Assembly: GCF_015706575.1 (NCBI RefSeq) | Contig: NW_024037063.1 | Location: 20,770,927 to 20,834,926 of the forward strand | Source of the DNA: Patiria miniata | Taxonomy: Eukaryota > Echinodermata > Asteroidea > Valvatida > Asterinidae | Reading direction: 5' to 3' | Length of the DNA: 64,000 nt | Part shown: positions 1-11,555 of the stretch, in pieces | How the letters are laid out: the number at the start of each line of letters is the position of its first letter | How positions within the stretch are numbered: position 1 is the stretch's first letter | Program-made: the position numbers and the translations under genes | Notes under the pieces: model-generated | Seen by the model: the letters and a program-made list of their open reading frames with translations, nothing else | What the model was told of the DNA's origin: nothing | Database searches by the model: none

Positions 1-1320
1 GATACATTTCTCATTCATAAAAACGACTACACTTCTAAGTTGTTCTAGTGGCTTATTTCCAGACCATTGACAATGGGCATGCGCTTGTATGTACACAGGC
101 TTAAGATTTTATTTTGACTGTAGCCCGCAAAAATATTTCCTTGTCCCCCAATGGGCTCCGTGCGCCAACGGAAAAGGCGCCCTTTTACCTAGCAACGACG
201 TCCCATGGGCGGGACATTTAGCTGGTTGACGCGCACCGTTCCAAGTTTGTGACGCACGTACACCAGGGGATTTGTTCTACCACGGGACTTGTACTTCACG
301 CAGTGGTACGGCCGCGCGTCGCAACAAAATTGCAGTCAGGCAAAATGGCGTCGGTCGGTTCCCCCCAACTGTACTTTTGTTTGCCGGTGAGGGGGTACTT
401 GTGAACCGAGCGGATTGCTCCCCCCTCCCCAATTTCAGAGTCTGGTGCCGCCACTGGTAGGCAAGCTTAGTCTTGTTGAAAAATATGCTAGGTTGTAAAG
501 GAATGGTCCGCATTTTATCTTTCCGACTGACTGACAGATGGACTGACTGCTTATGAATGATTGAGACTTTTGGGACCAGATCAAGTCCAACTAACCATGC
601 ATGGTCCTGTTCCTGACAGTAGCACTTGCCGTCGGACTAATCCTGCCGTTAACGACCAATGACTCGCTCGATTTGGCCTTCAGATGTAACGGCCAATTAC
701 GTCAAGCGCATGGTGATCTAACTCACACGGGACGCATGGCTTGATCCCCCCGGCCTACCGCGGATGCGGTAATCCCCACCGGACTATAACCGCCAAACCA
801 CCAACCTTGTTAGCGTGCAACCTACTTCTGTCACACCTGGCCTGCCACTAACGGCGTTGGGAAAAGGATAGAAAGAATTTGTTGGGGGGGGGGGTTCAGG
901 TTAACTAGGAAATCTGCAGCTGGATATGTTTTAGCAACAAAGTAATACATGTAGGCAATGCACTTGAAATTGTAACTCTATAAACTAAGTTACTTTATAA
1001 ACATTGACATTACAACAAGGGGGTGTGCAAAAGTGTTTTAAGAACAATTTTGAGACATATTTGAAGACATCAGAAAACCTTTCCAGATAATCCTCACATT
1101 TGGGGAAAACTTGGGCTGTACAGAAAGCATAATTATTGGCACAAGACAGGCTTGAAAATGTTTCAATTATTTTTTTGGGGGGATTCACGGCTAAGGGATT
1201 CACGGCTCTTGAAAACACGTGCTCCACAAAAAGGAAACTTTGCAAAAAACAGAGTGTTCAGGATTTTTTAAGTAGCGGACATGATTGTAAAACTCTCAAG
1301 TTATAAAGTAGACTCATTGA
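1..1320. other. downstream flank, no gene recognised
   Basis: Only short, unsupported open frames on both strands. The first 400 nt are comparatively GC- and CpG-rich, but no start, splice or protein signature could be tied to them. A G-run occurs at about 883-894. Confidence 0.5.
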
Positions 1321-1328
1321 AGAAGGAC

Positions 1329-1640
1329 AAGTCAGGTTGGGGAGTCAGGTTGGGGGAGTCAGGTTGGGGGAGTCAGGTTGGAGTAGCGGTTCTTTCCTCG
1401 CCTTCCACCGCTGTGACCCAGGTTCGAAGCCCGCCTGGGCCAACATGTGGATTGGGTTTTCAGTCCCTGTCTGATTCCGTGGGTTTTCCCTGGAATATCA
1501 TTCTGGGTTTTCCTCCCACCTGTAAAACTGTAATTCCTTCTCATTGTCTTCTCTCCACAGGTTTCTTCAGGCTTGCGAGCTACAGTGCCTAGGGCGCTTT
1601 TGAGAAATCCTTGGTTTCATTACCAAAAATAAATAATAAA
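1329..1640 (+). mobile_element. tRNA-derived SINE copy with a 5' tandem repeat
   Basis: A B-box-like GGTTCGAAGCC is followed by a body with CCAACATGTGGATTGGG and GTGCCTAGGGCGCTTTTGAG and an A-rich AATAATAA tail. A second copy at 35350-35625 shares the whole body. Four direct copies of a GGGGAGTCAGGTT-like unit precede it. Confidence 0.75.
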
Positions 1641-2569
1641 ATAATAATAAGAATAAAATCTACAAATCATCAACTGTACCAGATCTTGCCAGCTACTCAA
1701 ACCATCTAAAAAAAACCCCGAGATTTGACAATTACGAAATGCAAGATGACAAAGCAGCTATTAAACATAAATTAATTATCTCGTGGAAAACTTGATATCG
1801 TGCTACGTTCATCCAGGCCACCTGTTAAATTAACGCACACCTGTCTTGAGATGTTTAAGGCCGGCACACCATGTGGAAGAGAAGGCGCTGTACTTTGAAG
1901 CCCGTGACACTTATATGGGGGTAGCAAAGTAATGTCTGGGTCCCGAACTCCAGGACTCCAAGAGCTACCCTTAATGAATGATTTCCTTTCAGAAGCGGGG
2001 CCCCGTCACCCGATTAAGAGCTGCAGCCCAAGCAGTAATACGGTCTCCAGATGAATTACGGTCGAGCTGGATGCCCGATCGCGCCCGGTGCGTGTATTCC
2101 GGCTAATCCGGGGATAAAACAACTGTGCTGGGTTGAACAGCGAAGTTGGAACTCTGAAATTTGACGGGACAGAACATGGATGCATATTTTTGTGTTTGGC
2201 TTTTGTAAAGTTAATTGGAAAGAAAGACTGGCTAGCCAGTTTTATTTGTTAAGTACTCTAAATCTCAGGACTTGTCAGAAATGATGTTAGCGACGTCAGA
2301 TGTAAGTGGAGTCAGATGTTGGTTTTTGCAGGCAGTTACTGCTAATTCTGCTTAACAGATACATTCTATGCTAAATCATGGCCCAGTGATTGGAACATGT
2401 TTTTTCAGGAAGGGGGGGGGGAATAAAGATTCAGTCAGGAAAAGTAGCAATTTCACTGTCACTTGATTCTAAAGTTGTTCTTTTGGTATTTTTTGGACAT
2501 CAAATTAACCGATTGCGGTTTAGGTTAAAATTTCATAACATTTAGAGCAGTCGTTTGTGACGTTTAGCA

Positions 2570-2790
2570 TCTTTTTTTTCTGTGATCAATTTTAAATTCT
2601 ACAAAACTTGATCTTAGACAAAAGGTATTGTTTACTTAATGCTGAAAAGAACTTTTAAGTGTAGTTTGTCAAGTTGAGTTTTTTTTTCTTCTGTGATCAA
2701 CATTAAATTCTACAAAACCCGATCTTGGATGAAAGGTATTGTTAACTTAAACGCTGAAAAGAACTTTTGGGTGATACGAAGTACAATGAA
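2570..2790. repeat. tandem duplication, period about 111 bp
   Basis: CTGTGATCAA...TAAATTCTACAAAAC...GAAAAGAACTTTT occurs at 2580 and again at 2691 with about 85% identity by eye. No coding signal. Confidence 0.65.
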
Positions 2791-3239
2791 CGTTTCAAAG
2801 ATGGATCGTAACAGACTCAAGACTTATCACTTGTCAATGACAGAACAAAAAACGTTGGAGAAAATCAAGGACGTATCAAGTGTCAAAGTACTTTTTCAAG
2901 ATTTCTGGAAGATTGAAGGGGGGGGGGGTAGGCAAAACTGCGGGGGAAAAATATTTTTGGCCAATCATCCAAGTCAAGCAGATTAGTAATTAATTGACGA
3001 CAGGACGGAAATAGAAATGTTGGAGAGACATTTTTTTGGCGCTTTCATTGAGGCTGGGAGGGGGTAGGAACGAGACCACGGCCGGGGTTTGTAGCCATGA
3101 GGGGAAACGGCTAATTCAAGCCTAGCACGAGAGCGTCCCTTATTTATTTATGTACGTTTCCGCTTCCAGGTTTTTTTTCTCTCTTAATCTTAAGACGGGA
3201 GCTTGGTGGTTTTGCTTGAGCAGACTGGCTGTGTCGTAG

Positions 3240-3960
3240 TGGCGGTGCTTGCGATGAGTCACAAGACATCACAAGTCCGTCAGAAGCCAATCACAAGGCC
3301 ATCACAAGCCGTCCTGTCCCAAGCCAACTCACAAGTTATTACAAGGCATTCCTTTGCTTTTTTCATCCCTTGGAGCTTGTGAATGAGATTGTGATTTGAC
3401 TTGTGATGTACTTGTGACAGGGCTTGTGATCAATCGTAAGTCCATCACAAGCCGTCCAGTCACACGTCAACTCAAGGGTCCTTATGAAGTGTGACTACAG
3501 CAATTCTGTGTCTTTGGTCATCCCTTGGAGCTTGTGACTGAGCTTGTGATTTGACTTGTGATGTGCTTGTGACAGGGCTTGTGATGTGCTTGTGATCAAT
3601 CGTAAGTCCATCACAAGCTGTCCTGTCACACGTCAACTCAAGGGTCCTTATGAACTGTGACTACAGCAATTCTTTGTCTTAATGGTCATCCCTTGGAGCT
3701 TGTGACTGAGCTTGTGATTTGACTTGTGATGTGCTTGTGACAGGGCTTGTGATGTGCTTGTGATCAATCGTAAGTCCATCACAAGCCGTCCAGTCACAAG
3801 TCAACTCAAGAACCCTTGTGAACTGTGACTACAGCAATTCTTTGTCTTTGGTCATCCCTTGGAGCTTGTGACTGAGATTGTGAACTGACTTGTGATTTAC
3901 TTGCGACAGGGCTTGTGATTACTTGTGATCATCACAAGCATCTAGGCTACGACACTGCCG
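3240..3960. repeat. long-period tandem repeat (about 170-180 bp) built from CTTGTGAT-type words
   Basis: About four copies, each carrying a TGACTACAGCAATTCTTTGT spacer, TCATCCCTTGGAGCTTGTGA, and several CTTGTGAT or ATCACAAG words. The words resemble the 11-bp minisatellites at 19905-20340 and 30170-30505. Confidence 0.75.
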
Positions 3961-4389
3961 ACTGATAGCTGGGTTTGCACAATTCTCTCAGGTTGTCCTG
4001 ACAAGGTTAATTCTGGAGAGGGGGACGTGTCTTTCTCACAAGTCCAACAACATTTCCTTCACACAAAACTTCCCTTCGCAATCCCTTGCAACATGACAGA
4101 GTTGTTGAAAAGCCAGCACAGATTGTTGTTTCCCTTTTTTTCCTCACAGAAACTTTTTTGATGAAATTGCAACAGGTGCCGATATTTTTTATTGAATACT
4201 CGGAATCAACAAATTCTGGAATATCGTGACTTCTGTTTGTCACGCCGCCGTTCAGTGCCCTCGGCTCACTTCCATGTTTTGTGAAAACCCGTCAATAATG
4301 TTCATGCAACACATCTGGGTCAGTGTGCTCAACACGGGTACCGGCTGACCGGGTACCAACTATACAAGTTCCATCTGTCACAAGCCAAT

Positions 4390-4640
4390 ATGGCCCATCA
4401 GGCCGGCGTTTATCTCCAGTTTCAGTAGCATGAAACGACTGAGAATGTTTCTAATCCCCCTGGATGGGATGCCAGTCCATCGCAGGTTACTCCCCAGCTA
4501 ATGCTGGTACCCATTTATACTCCTGGGTGGAGAGAGGCAAGTGGGGGTGAAGTGGCTTGTCCAAGGACACAACATATGACCAGCGGCTGGATTCGAACCC
4601 CTGACCCTCTGGTCATGAGTCACAAACTCTCAACGCACAA
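4390..4640 (-). mobile_element. SINE-like repeat with antisense tRNA-type B box
   Basis: GGATTCGAACCCC on the plus strand is a reversed tRNA T-arm/B box. The body (CCAGTCCATCGCAGGTTACT, CCTGGGTGGAGAGAGGCAAG) recurs at 34590-34783. Confidence 0.7.
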
Positions 4641-5393
4641 ACAGTCAACAGGCTTTGAGAATATGGATCAACGGCAAGATTCCGTTTGTGCTTTTTCGTC
4701 GTTGCACTTTCATTAAGATAATTTTCTTCAGATATGTGACGGTTTGTTGTTAGTTCGCCTCTTTAATTAGTTTCAAGTACATGTGAGTGCCAACAGGTTG
4801 AGTTACTAAATGTTCACTGGACGCTGAAACACTTATCAGATACCCTGATATTCTGCTGTAATGATATTGGGTATCCATTTTCCAAAGTACCTGTAAGTGC
4901 ACAACTCTATCATCTTTACCAGGCAATGCACAGATAAAATCACTCAGAGACTCCCGCAACATCCCATAATAATAAGGATAAATGTTGCGCCAAATGAAAT
5001 GACCCCCTGGAGAAAACATTCCAACACTTGAAAATGTGACAGACGATATTACAACTTACATGTTTAATCAAGAAATATGTATTTATAATTGGTCGTAAGA
5101 TTTTCCCAGGAAAACCCCCAAAACATCAATCATGGTTTAAAAAAGTCAGTTTTGATGGATTTGAGTTTGATTGGTTTAAGTTACGGAGGCTTAGGGCGGA
5201 ATTCAGTGCCCAAATGAGTCACTTTTCACCTAGCGCTTTGGGGCACTGATAACTCATGAGAGATTATTAAGATGGCTGAGAGTTCAAGAAATCTATGGCG
5301 GACAAGAACGAGACGACCTTGAGCTCGAACCAAAAACCATATTAATGAACAAATCAAATGCCGCTGGATTGGCAAACTATTAAAGGTACGACC

Positions 5394-5921
5394 ATTATTT
5401 GTAATGTGTGCATTTTGTTCATTTGAAGCAACAAAAGTGCTCAAAAGCTAAGGAAGAGTGCTGAACAACTAACCTGATGAAAGTTCAGCTCAGCTTCAGC
5501 TGTATATTCCGAGAAAAACAGCATTCTAGGATCTCGTTTCAAATCAAAAGTTGCTGAATCATGTTTTAAATTGGGCCTGAATTCAGCGTCCGAGGCACGT
5601 TCTCACTAAGCCAATTGCAGCTACGGGATGTCGCGCACTGATCCGACGATTTAAAGCAACCATGCGTGTGCGTCGTTCCAAAGCTTGCGCGCTCTTTGCC
5701 GAATAAAAAAAATGAACTACTAATGGAAATTTCCAACGGTGCGTCTAAAGACGCACCGTTGGAAGGCCTTCTTTAGTTGATTTTTTTTCAAAACGACAGC
5801 TTCCCAGAAAGAATAATTTCACGGGGAGTTTAGTTCCCTTACTATCTTTCAACCAAGTACATTTTTCAACAAAAATTATGTCAGATACTATTTGAATAGC
5901 TGCAAATGATGGACTGTAGCT
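5394..5921. mobile_element. TTAA-flanked foldback MITE, family A
   Basis: Flanked by TTAA on both sides (5390-5393 and 5922-5925). The ends are AGGTACGACCATTATTTGT and the near-complement CAAATGATGGACTGTAGCT. A 34-bp perfect palindrome (CCAACGGTGCGTC/GACGCACCGTTGG) lies near 5731-5764. TTAA duplication suggests piggyBac-type mobilisation (inference). Related copies are at 10338-10911 and 27982-28517. Confidence 0.75.
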
Positions 5922-6462
5922 TTAAGACAAAAGAAAGTGAATTAGAAATGAGTTTGAGTACAAAAGTCAAGCTGTTTCGGATGTTTATGTCTGGAACATA
6001 GATTGTATTAATCTTCAAATCATTCCAACTTATAGCTACCACGAGGCAGTCTTTCTTCGGTTATGATTTTATAGCTTCTTACATTTTCATCTGTAACACA
6101 TCCATGTATGTTCATATTCAAGTCAACGGAAACAAGCAACAGGTGATCCAGGTATTTTAAGCAAATACCTACAAAGACAAGCGACTTGAAGAACAAGCAA
6201 AGAACTCCCTAACTACAAAATGTGGTTACAGAAAATAAAGGAAATTGGATCAATCCATAAAATATGTTATTTGGGAATTAACTTAAGACCTCTCTGGAGT
6301 CCTGACTAGGCCTCTGGAGAACCATGTGGTCAGATCTGTTCCACCTCCGTGTAATGACATTACAATGAGCTTCCATGATGTACAAAGTCTATATCCAATA
6401 AATGTGCCTTTAATGTGATGAACTTAAAACCTTCGGCATACATCTTAAGGTCGTTGTCCATA

Positions 6463-6935
6463 CAGCCTGTCTAAAAAAAATGGTGCAATCGAAAACGATT
6501 TTTTTTTCAATATTAAATCTCAACATAAGTAAGTCATTTTGAGCATCACATTAAAGAAAAAAGACCAGGCTTTCCAATACTTTTTGTTTCATCTCATTTG
6601 CTTTTGTCAATCCAGAGATAACTCCAGTCTACTGCGGAACACAAAAATCGAGTTTGTTTCTTTTGCCAAGTTGCAATCTTTTGTGAGCTTCAAGACAGCA
6701 TGGCACAGTACTCAAAACAACTCTGCCCATGCATAAAAGTGGCACAAAAATGATTTTGGTGTATCGCACTATTGATTATATCTCTGAATTGACAAAAGCA
6801 AATAAGATCAAACAAACACTATTGGAAAGCCCAGTCTTTGTTCTTTAATATTATGCCAAGTAAGAATGACTTATTTTGAAATTTCATATTTAACCAATTT
6901 TTTTTCTGATTGTACCATTTTTTTTAGACAGGCTG
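6463..6935. mobile_element. TA-flanked MITE with CAGCCTGTCT ends, copy 1
   Basis: TA on both sides; inverted ends CAGCCTGTCTAAAAAAAA/TTTTTTTTAGACAGGCTG; 473 bp. Copy 2 is at 14051-14724. TA duplication fits Tc1/mariner-type mobilisation. Confidence 0.8.
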
Positions 6936-7374
6936 TATATGTGCCAAGTTTGAAGTCGTTCGAATTTGCGAAGTGCAAAAGTGTATGGGTAGAAGAAATG
7001 TGTACAAAACCTATAGAGAGAGGTCTGAGAAAGAAAAAAAAAAGAGAAAACAGACAAGAAAACAAAAAACGTTTACGATAGAAACAGCTGTTTGGTGTGT
7101 ACACCGAAACAGCTAATTAATGAAGAGAGTCACGACAGTAACATTCAGGACAAAAAAATAAACAGAACTTAAGGAGGTTGAAGCTTCAGCTACTTCTTAA
7201 TTGGAAGAGAAATGAAAAACGTGCTCCGGAAAACTCTAACTCCAGAGCAATAAGGTTTTGAAAGAAATAAGTGATGTAAGTTCAAGATTGTGTGTTGTTC
7301 TTTACTAATGAAGTTTTATAAACATTGTGTACTCAGTGCTGTCCGAGGGCTTGCAAAACAAAGTCACCAAGTTC

Positions 7375-7440
7375 ACTCGGGTGGGACTCGAACCCACAAC
7401 CTCCTGCTTACTAGCGCAGATGTCTTACTACTTGCCCCTT
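7375..7440 (-). repeat. tRNA-like (SINE-head) sequence
   Basis: On the minus strand GTGGGTTCGAGTCCCAC forms a perfect T-arm, preceded by a plausible but imperfect anticodon arm. No well-paired acceptor stem was found, so it is a tRNA-derived relic rather than a functional tRNA. Confidence 0.5.
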
Positions 7441-8916
7441 AACTTGCTGGGGTTTGAATCTGGCTCGAATCTGATGTAAGAGTGGGTACTGCAATCAAAA
7501 ACAGTTTTGAATGGTGAAATGGTTTGGTCAGGTGATTTACATTCAATATGGGTTTTTCCCTTCACTGATACAATTTCGTAAGCAACGCAGACCTAGTGCT
7601 GAAGTTACAAAACAACCCGAGTAGGAAAAGAACATCTTAGGAAGAAAGAGAAAGTGGATAGAAAGGAAACAATCTTTGGAAGAGCTGTCTCAAGAGCCGG
7701 GTTGAGACTATCAGATGTCTTCTCAGAGAGTGCCGCATGCGTCATCAATTTACATAACTTCCCCGACTTAATTGAAAGGGATTACTTTGATTACTAATAT
7801 TTGCGGCATTGATCTGGCAAGGGATAGCTCAAAGGAACTGTCGGTAAAAGTAACGTGGGAAGGGGGGGGGGTGTTTAGCAAGCCTCCACAGGCAAAATTG
7901 CAGTCCCAAGTGAGTCAGAGGTTGGTCAAAGTGACCCAGTGGCGATCACAAGGTCACTACTGGGTCAGACTTCTTACGAAAGCCACAAAGAGGATTGCTA
8001 TCACTTGATGGATTTTGCGACTTATCTCTGAACATCGGAGAGGCGTTACGGATAGACCAAAATTAAATTACAGCCACAGTTTTATTTGGACTGTGCGTGG
8101 CCGCTTGAGGGCAGTATACAAGTTAGACAGCAAGCAGTCTGGGAGCCAGACGAGAGTTTTGGCTGGTTCACGCGCACTCCATGGTAATGAAGCTTACATT
8201 TTAAAAGTAAAGGTACCAGTGCAGTTTAGGAGCCAACATGTTTGGTACATGTAATATGCACAGAGCATGTTGGGTATCGTCCAAAAAAAAAAGGGTAACA
8301 AACTAAAAGTAATTATGAATATAAAAATAACAACATATATACTGTTGCTTGTTTTTGACCATTCAACTACAGAACTTGCAAATGATAGGCCTACCTGAAT
8401 GGTTCGGACCCTGCATGCGAAGAAAAGTTTTTTAAAGGCATTTAAAAAATACAAGACGCATAGCTTTCTGCTCAAAACATATTAGAATAAATATTCCGCA
8501 AGTGAAAAATATAACCACATGAAATTTTTACTCATAATGCCACACTTAAACTATAACCCTTAAAAAAATACAATTAATGCCGCTTTAACAGAAAAATATA
8601 CAATGCTCAATTAATTAAATATTTCTGCTATGACCCTCCTTACAAAACACTTTGTAAGCCGTTTAAATAATGCATTTTTTTTTAGTCACAACATAACTTA
8701 CGTCCTAAACGTAAATTGAGTTGCTATATTTTATGCCAAGTAATTGCTGTGTAATAAAATACAAAATAGATATCTCTGTGTAACACATGATGAACATTTC
8801 GTTTAAAGTGTCCGAAGACACGAAAAGTTGAAAACAAATTCTGGAAGACGAGAGAGAGCTTCTCTCATGTCTTGAAGCAAATTCAATTACAGTTATTATT
8901 TGAATAATTAATATCG

Positions 8917-9280
8917 AATTCGGGCGATTCACAATGCAGTGCGCCACCAAGAGTTTGCCACAGAGAGCTCATTTTCCCAGTGCTTTGTGGGAGATCGTCG
9001 ACAAATTCGCAGCGCGGGATATTTGAAATTGTTAGCTTGTCCGGTCAGTAGTTTTGTAAGCGTATGATTGGAGTATCTGTTTGCCCTTTTTTTTTTTTTT
9101 AATCAATATGGAGTTTTTTGTAAGGCGGCAGAACGCTATGCCCAAATCTATTGGAACAAATTAGCTCAAGTTGTCTACTGACACTCGTTCAAATGGGCCA
9201 TGTTTTGCAACAGTAAACTTGAAAAATGGACTCTCCATAGAAACTCTTGGAGGTGCACTGCATTTTGAATCGCCCGAATT
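8917..9280. mobile_element. MITE with AATTCGGGCGATTCA inverted ends, copy 1
   Basis: Inverted ends of about 45 bp carrying CACAATGCAGTGCGCCACC; 364 bp. The longer copy at 51930-52346 confirms the boundaries. Target duplication is unclear. Confidence 0.75.
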
Positions 9281-9491
9281 GCAATTACTGTTCTGTGTCA
9301 AATGGTTGCTCACGTCGGACTCAATGTACATGTACATGTACATGTGCATACCGTTATACAAGTCAAGTGAACCAGCATGGTACCCAACGAACTATCAATT
9401 TAACAAACACATTATTTCAAACACGGTCAGTTCAAACTTAGTTAGTATGTATTTTAGCTGACACACAGTGAGTTGTTATGAAATATAACTA

Positions 9492-10090
9492 CAGTATGTC
9501 CCCAAAAAAATGTCCGTCAATTTTACAATTTTTGATCGTGCAGATACTACTTATCCTTGGCCTAACCCCTATGAGTTTCATTTAATTTCAGTCACACATC
9601 ACTGCACAATGGTCGATTGAGCACAACATTTTTGGACACTGTGACCACGTTCCTTGCCTTAATGAATTTCAGTGCTGTGTTATGTAAGCTGTGTAAAATC
9701 CTGCATGTTGTGAAAAAAGGCCGATTTGGTTTGGGATTGGAATCATTTACCGTTGAGCATTACACTGAGGTCTTGCCATGATGACTGATAGCCAGGCAAA
9801 TGATTCCAATCCCAACCGCAGCCCTTTTCACAACATGCAAGATTTTACACAGCTTACATATCACAGCACTGAAATTGAATAAGGCAAGGAACTTCGTCAC
9901 AGTGTCCAAAATGTTGTTATGATCAATCGACAATTGTGTAGTGATGCATGACTGAAATTAAATGAAACTCATCGGGGTTAAGGCCAAGGATAAGGAGTAT
10001 CTGCACAATCAAACATTTTCAAAATTGACTTCATGTTTTGTAGTTATTTCAAAAATAGTAAGACAGACACTTTTTTGGGGGGATATACTG
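9492..10090. mobile_element. TA-flanked foldback element, nearly wholly palindromic
   Basis: Ends CAGTATGTCCCCAAAAAAA/TTTTTTGGGGGGATATACTG between TA dinucleotides. Arms of about 270-300 bp meet near 9767. The two arms have diverged by point changes only. Confidence 0.78.
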
Positions 10091-10337
10091 TATGTAAATA
10101 AATGAAACTAAACGTTAACAGAAAATAAAAAGTTACTACAAATAGAATTTGACAGTATTTCAGGTGGTGGTGGGGGGGGGGCAAAAGAGTTGTATAGATG
10201 TAAAAAATATATTCTTCCCAATTTTCATTGTGGAGGCAATAAAACAAACCCTGCATATAAAATGGAGCATTCCGGACATAAGCCCCATTGATGTCTACGC
10301 ATGAAGCAAGAAAAATTGCAGCAACAAACAATGTTAA

Positions 10338-10911
10338 AGGTAGAGTATATCATTTGTCATTTGTGCATTTGTTTTCGTTTGAATCAACAAAAGTGCTCAA
10401 ATTTAAAGAAGGTGCTTAACAACTAACCTGATGAAGTTTTAGCTCAGTGAATGCTGTATATTCCGAGAAAACAATATTCTAGGATCTCGATTTCAATTCA
10501 AAAGTTGCAGAGTCATGTTTTGAATTGCACCAAATCAGCGTTTGGGACACGTTCTCATTCAGCCGATTGCATCTACGCGATGTCACGCACTGAACAGGCG
10601 ATTTATAGCAACCGCATGCACGCAAAGTTGCACTTTTGTATACGTGCAAGTTGTGGTTCACACTCGCACGTATACAAAAGTGCAACTTTTTGGGGGTACC
10701 ATTTGTCATAAATTGCATAATTTTGTACACACGATCACTGTTTTGCGCCAAACAAAGAGTATGGCTGGTTTGCTGAGGAATTTCTGTACTGATCAGTCGT
10801 AATTTGAGCAAGATGTGCCCAGTAGTTTTTGAGTTAGACAAAAAAGTATTAAGGGGGCTTTCTTTTTTTGGTTGAGGGTATTTGGATAGCTGCAAACGAT
10901 CTACTCTAACT
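10338..10911. mobile_element. TTAA-flanked foldback MITE, family A
   Basis: TTAA on the left; right end CTACTCTAACT|TTAG. It shares the body of the copies at 5394 and 27982, but at 10624-10689 it holds a different internal hairpin with 24-bp arms (AAAGTTGCACTTTTGTATAC...). Confidence 0.7.
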
Positions 10912-11010
10912 TTAGATAACATGAAAGTGTGATTCAAACCTGAATTGACCATTTCAGATCCATTTGCAACCTGTCAATCGTTCTGTGTGGATATTTATCT
11001 TGAAAATATC

Positions 11011-11016
11011 TTTATT
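11011..11016 (-). promoter_or_regulatory. candidate polyadenylation signal for DISP3
   Basis: TTTATT on the plus strand reads AATAAA on the minus strand, about 175 nt past the stop. Between stop and signal lies a TACAATG-rich simple repeat (11033-11130). Other AT-rich signals further on are possible. Confidence 0.5.
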
Positions 11017-11032
11017 ATATCTGTATTACATT

Positions 11033-11130
11033 GTAGTACACTGTATTGCATTGTAGTACATTGTATTACATTGTATTACATTGTATTACAATGTACTGAC
11101 AATGTATTACAATGTTATTACAATGTACTT
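11033..11130. repeat. TACATTGTA-type simple repeat in the predicted DISP3 3' UTR
   Basis: About ten imperfect copies of a 10-nt unit (ttgtattaca / ttgtagtaca) lie between the stop and the candidate poly(A) signal. Each unit is itself nearly palindromic. Confidence 0.75.
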
Positions 11131-11189
11131 ACTCGCTGATGGATTCTCAGGTGGTTTAAGGTGGTTGATACAGGAAGTAAGGGATTTAC

Positions 11190-11555
11190 TTAAAATAAAG
11201 GGTTACCAGATGGACCTGGGATGGACATGCCGGACGTATGGAGAACGTAAAGAATCAAAACGACCAAACCTATCAGGCAGCACAGCACCAACGCGCTGAA
11301 GACGAACCATTTGACGTTCCAGCGGTAACGAGCAGGACCCGCGAGGCTCAGAAACGCCGTGCAGGCCGTCAGCGTGTACAAGATGGAGACGAAGGTGTTC
11401 ATCGCTACGATCTTGCCGAATTTCGCGAAGAGTTGGATGGTAGTGTAGCAGAGCGGCACCGACGCGATGATGGTCGTGAGGGCGCTGCTCAGTATCGACA
11501 CGCCAATGGTGCTGACTGAGTACCGGGTGCGCCAGCGACGAATCTCTGCCGCCGA
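11190..11555 (-). CDS. DISP3: DISP3 terminal coding exon 19: TM11-TM12 and short tail
   Basis: 366 nt including the TAA stop, aa 1316-1436. RRWRTRYSVSTIGVSILSSA, then AKFGKIVAMNT and two more hydrophobic spans, then the tail SGMSIPGPSGNPLF. A very short tail after TM12 is what vertebrate DISP3 has, which supports this stop over a GT at the preceding CTG|GTAACC. The acceptor is TCGCTAG|TCGGCG. Confidence 0.93.
   Translation of the reverse strand, partial: SAAEIRRWRTRYSVSTIGVSILSSALTTIIASVPLCYTTIQLFAKFGKIVAMNTFVSILYTLTACTAFLSLAGPARYRWNVKWFVFSALVLCCLIGLVVLILYVLHTSGMSIPGPSGNPLF

Noticed and set aside
7375..7440. Functional tRNA gene on the minus strand
   Set aside because: A good T arm, but no paired acceptor stem. 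Such tRNA-like heads are typical of SINEs in this DNA.
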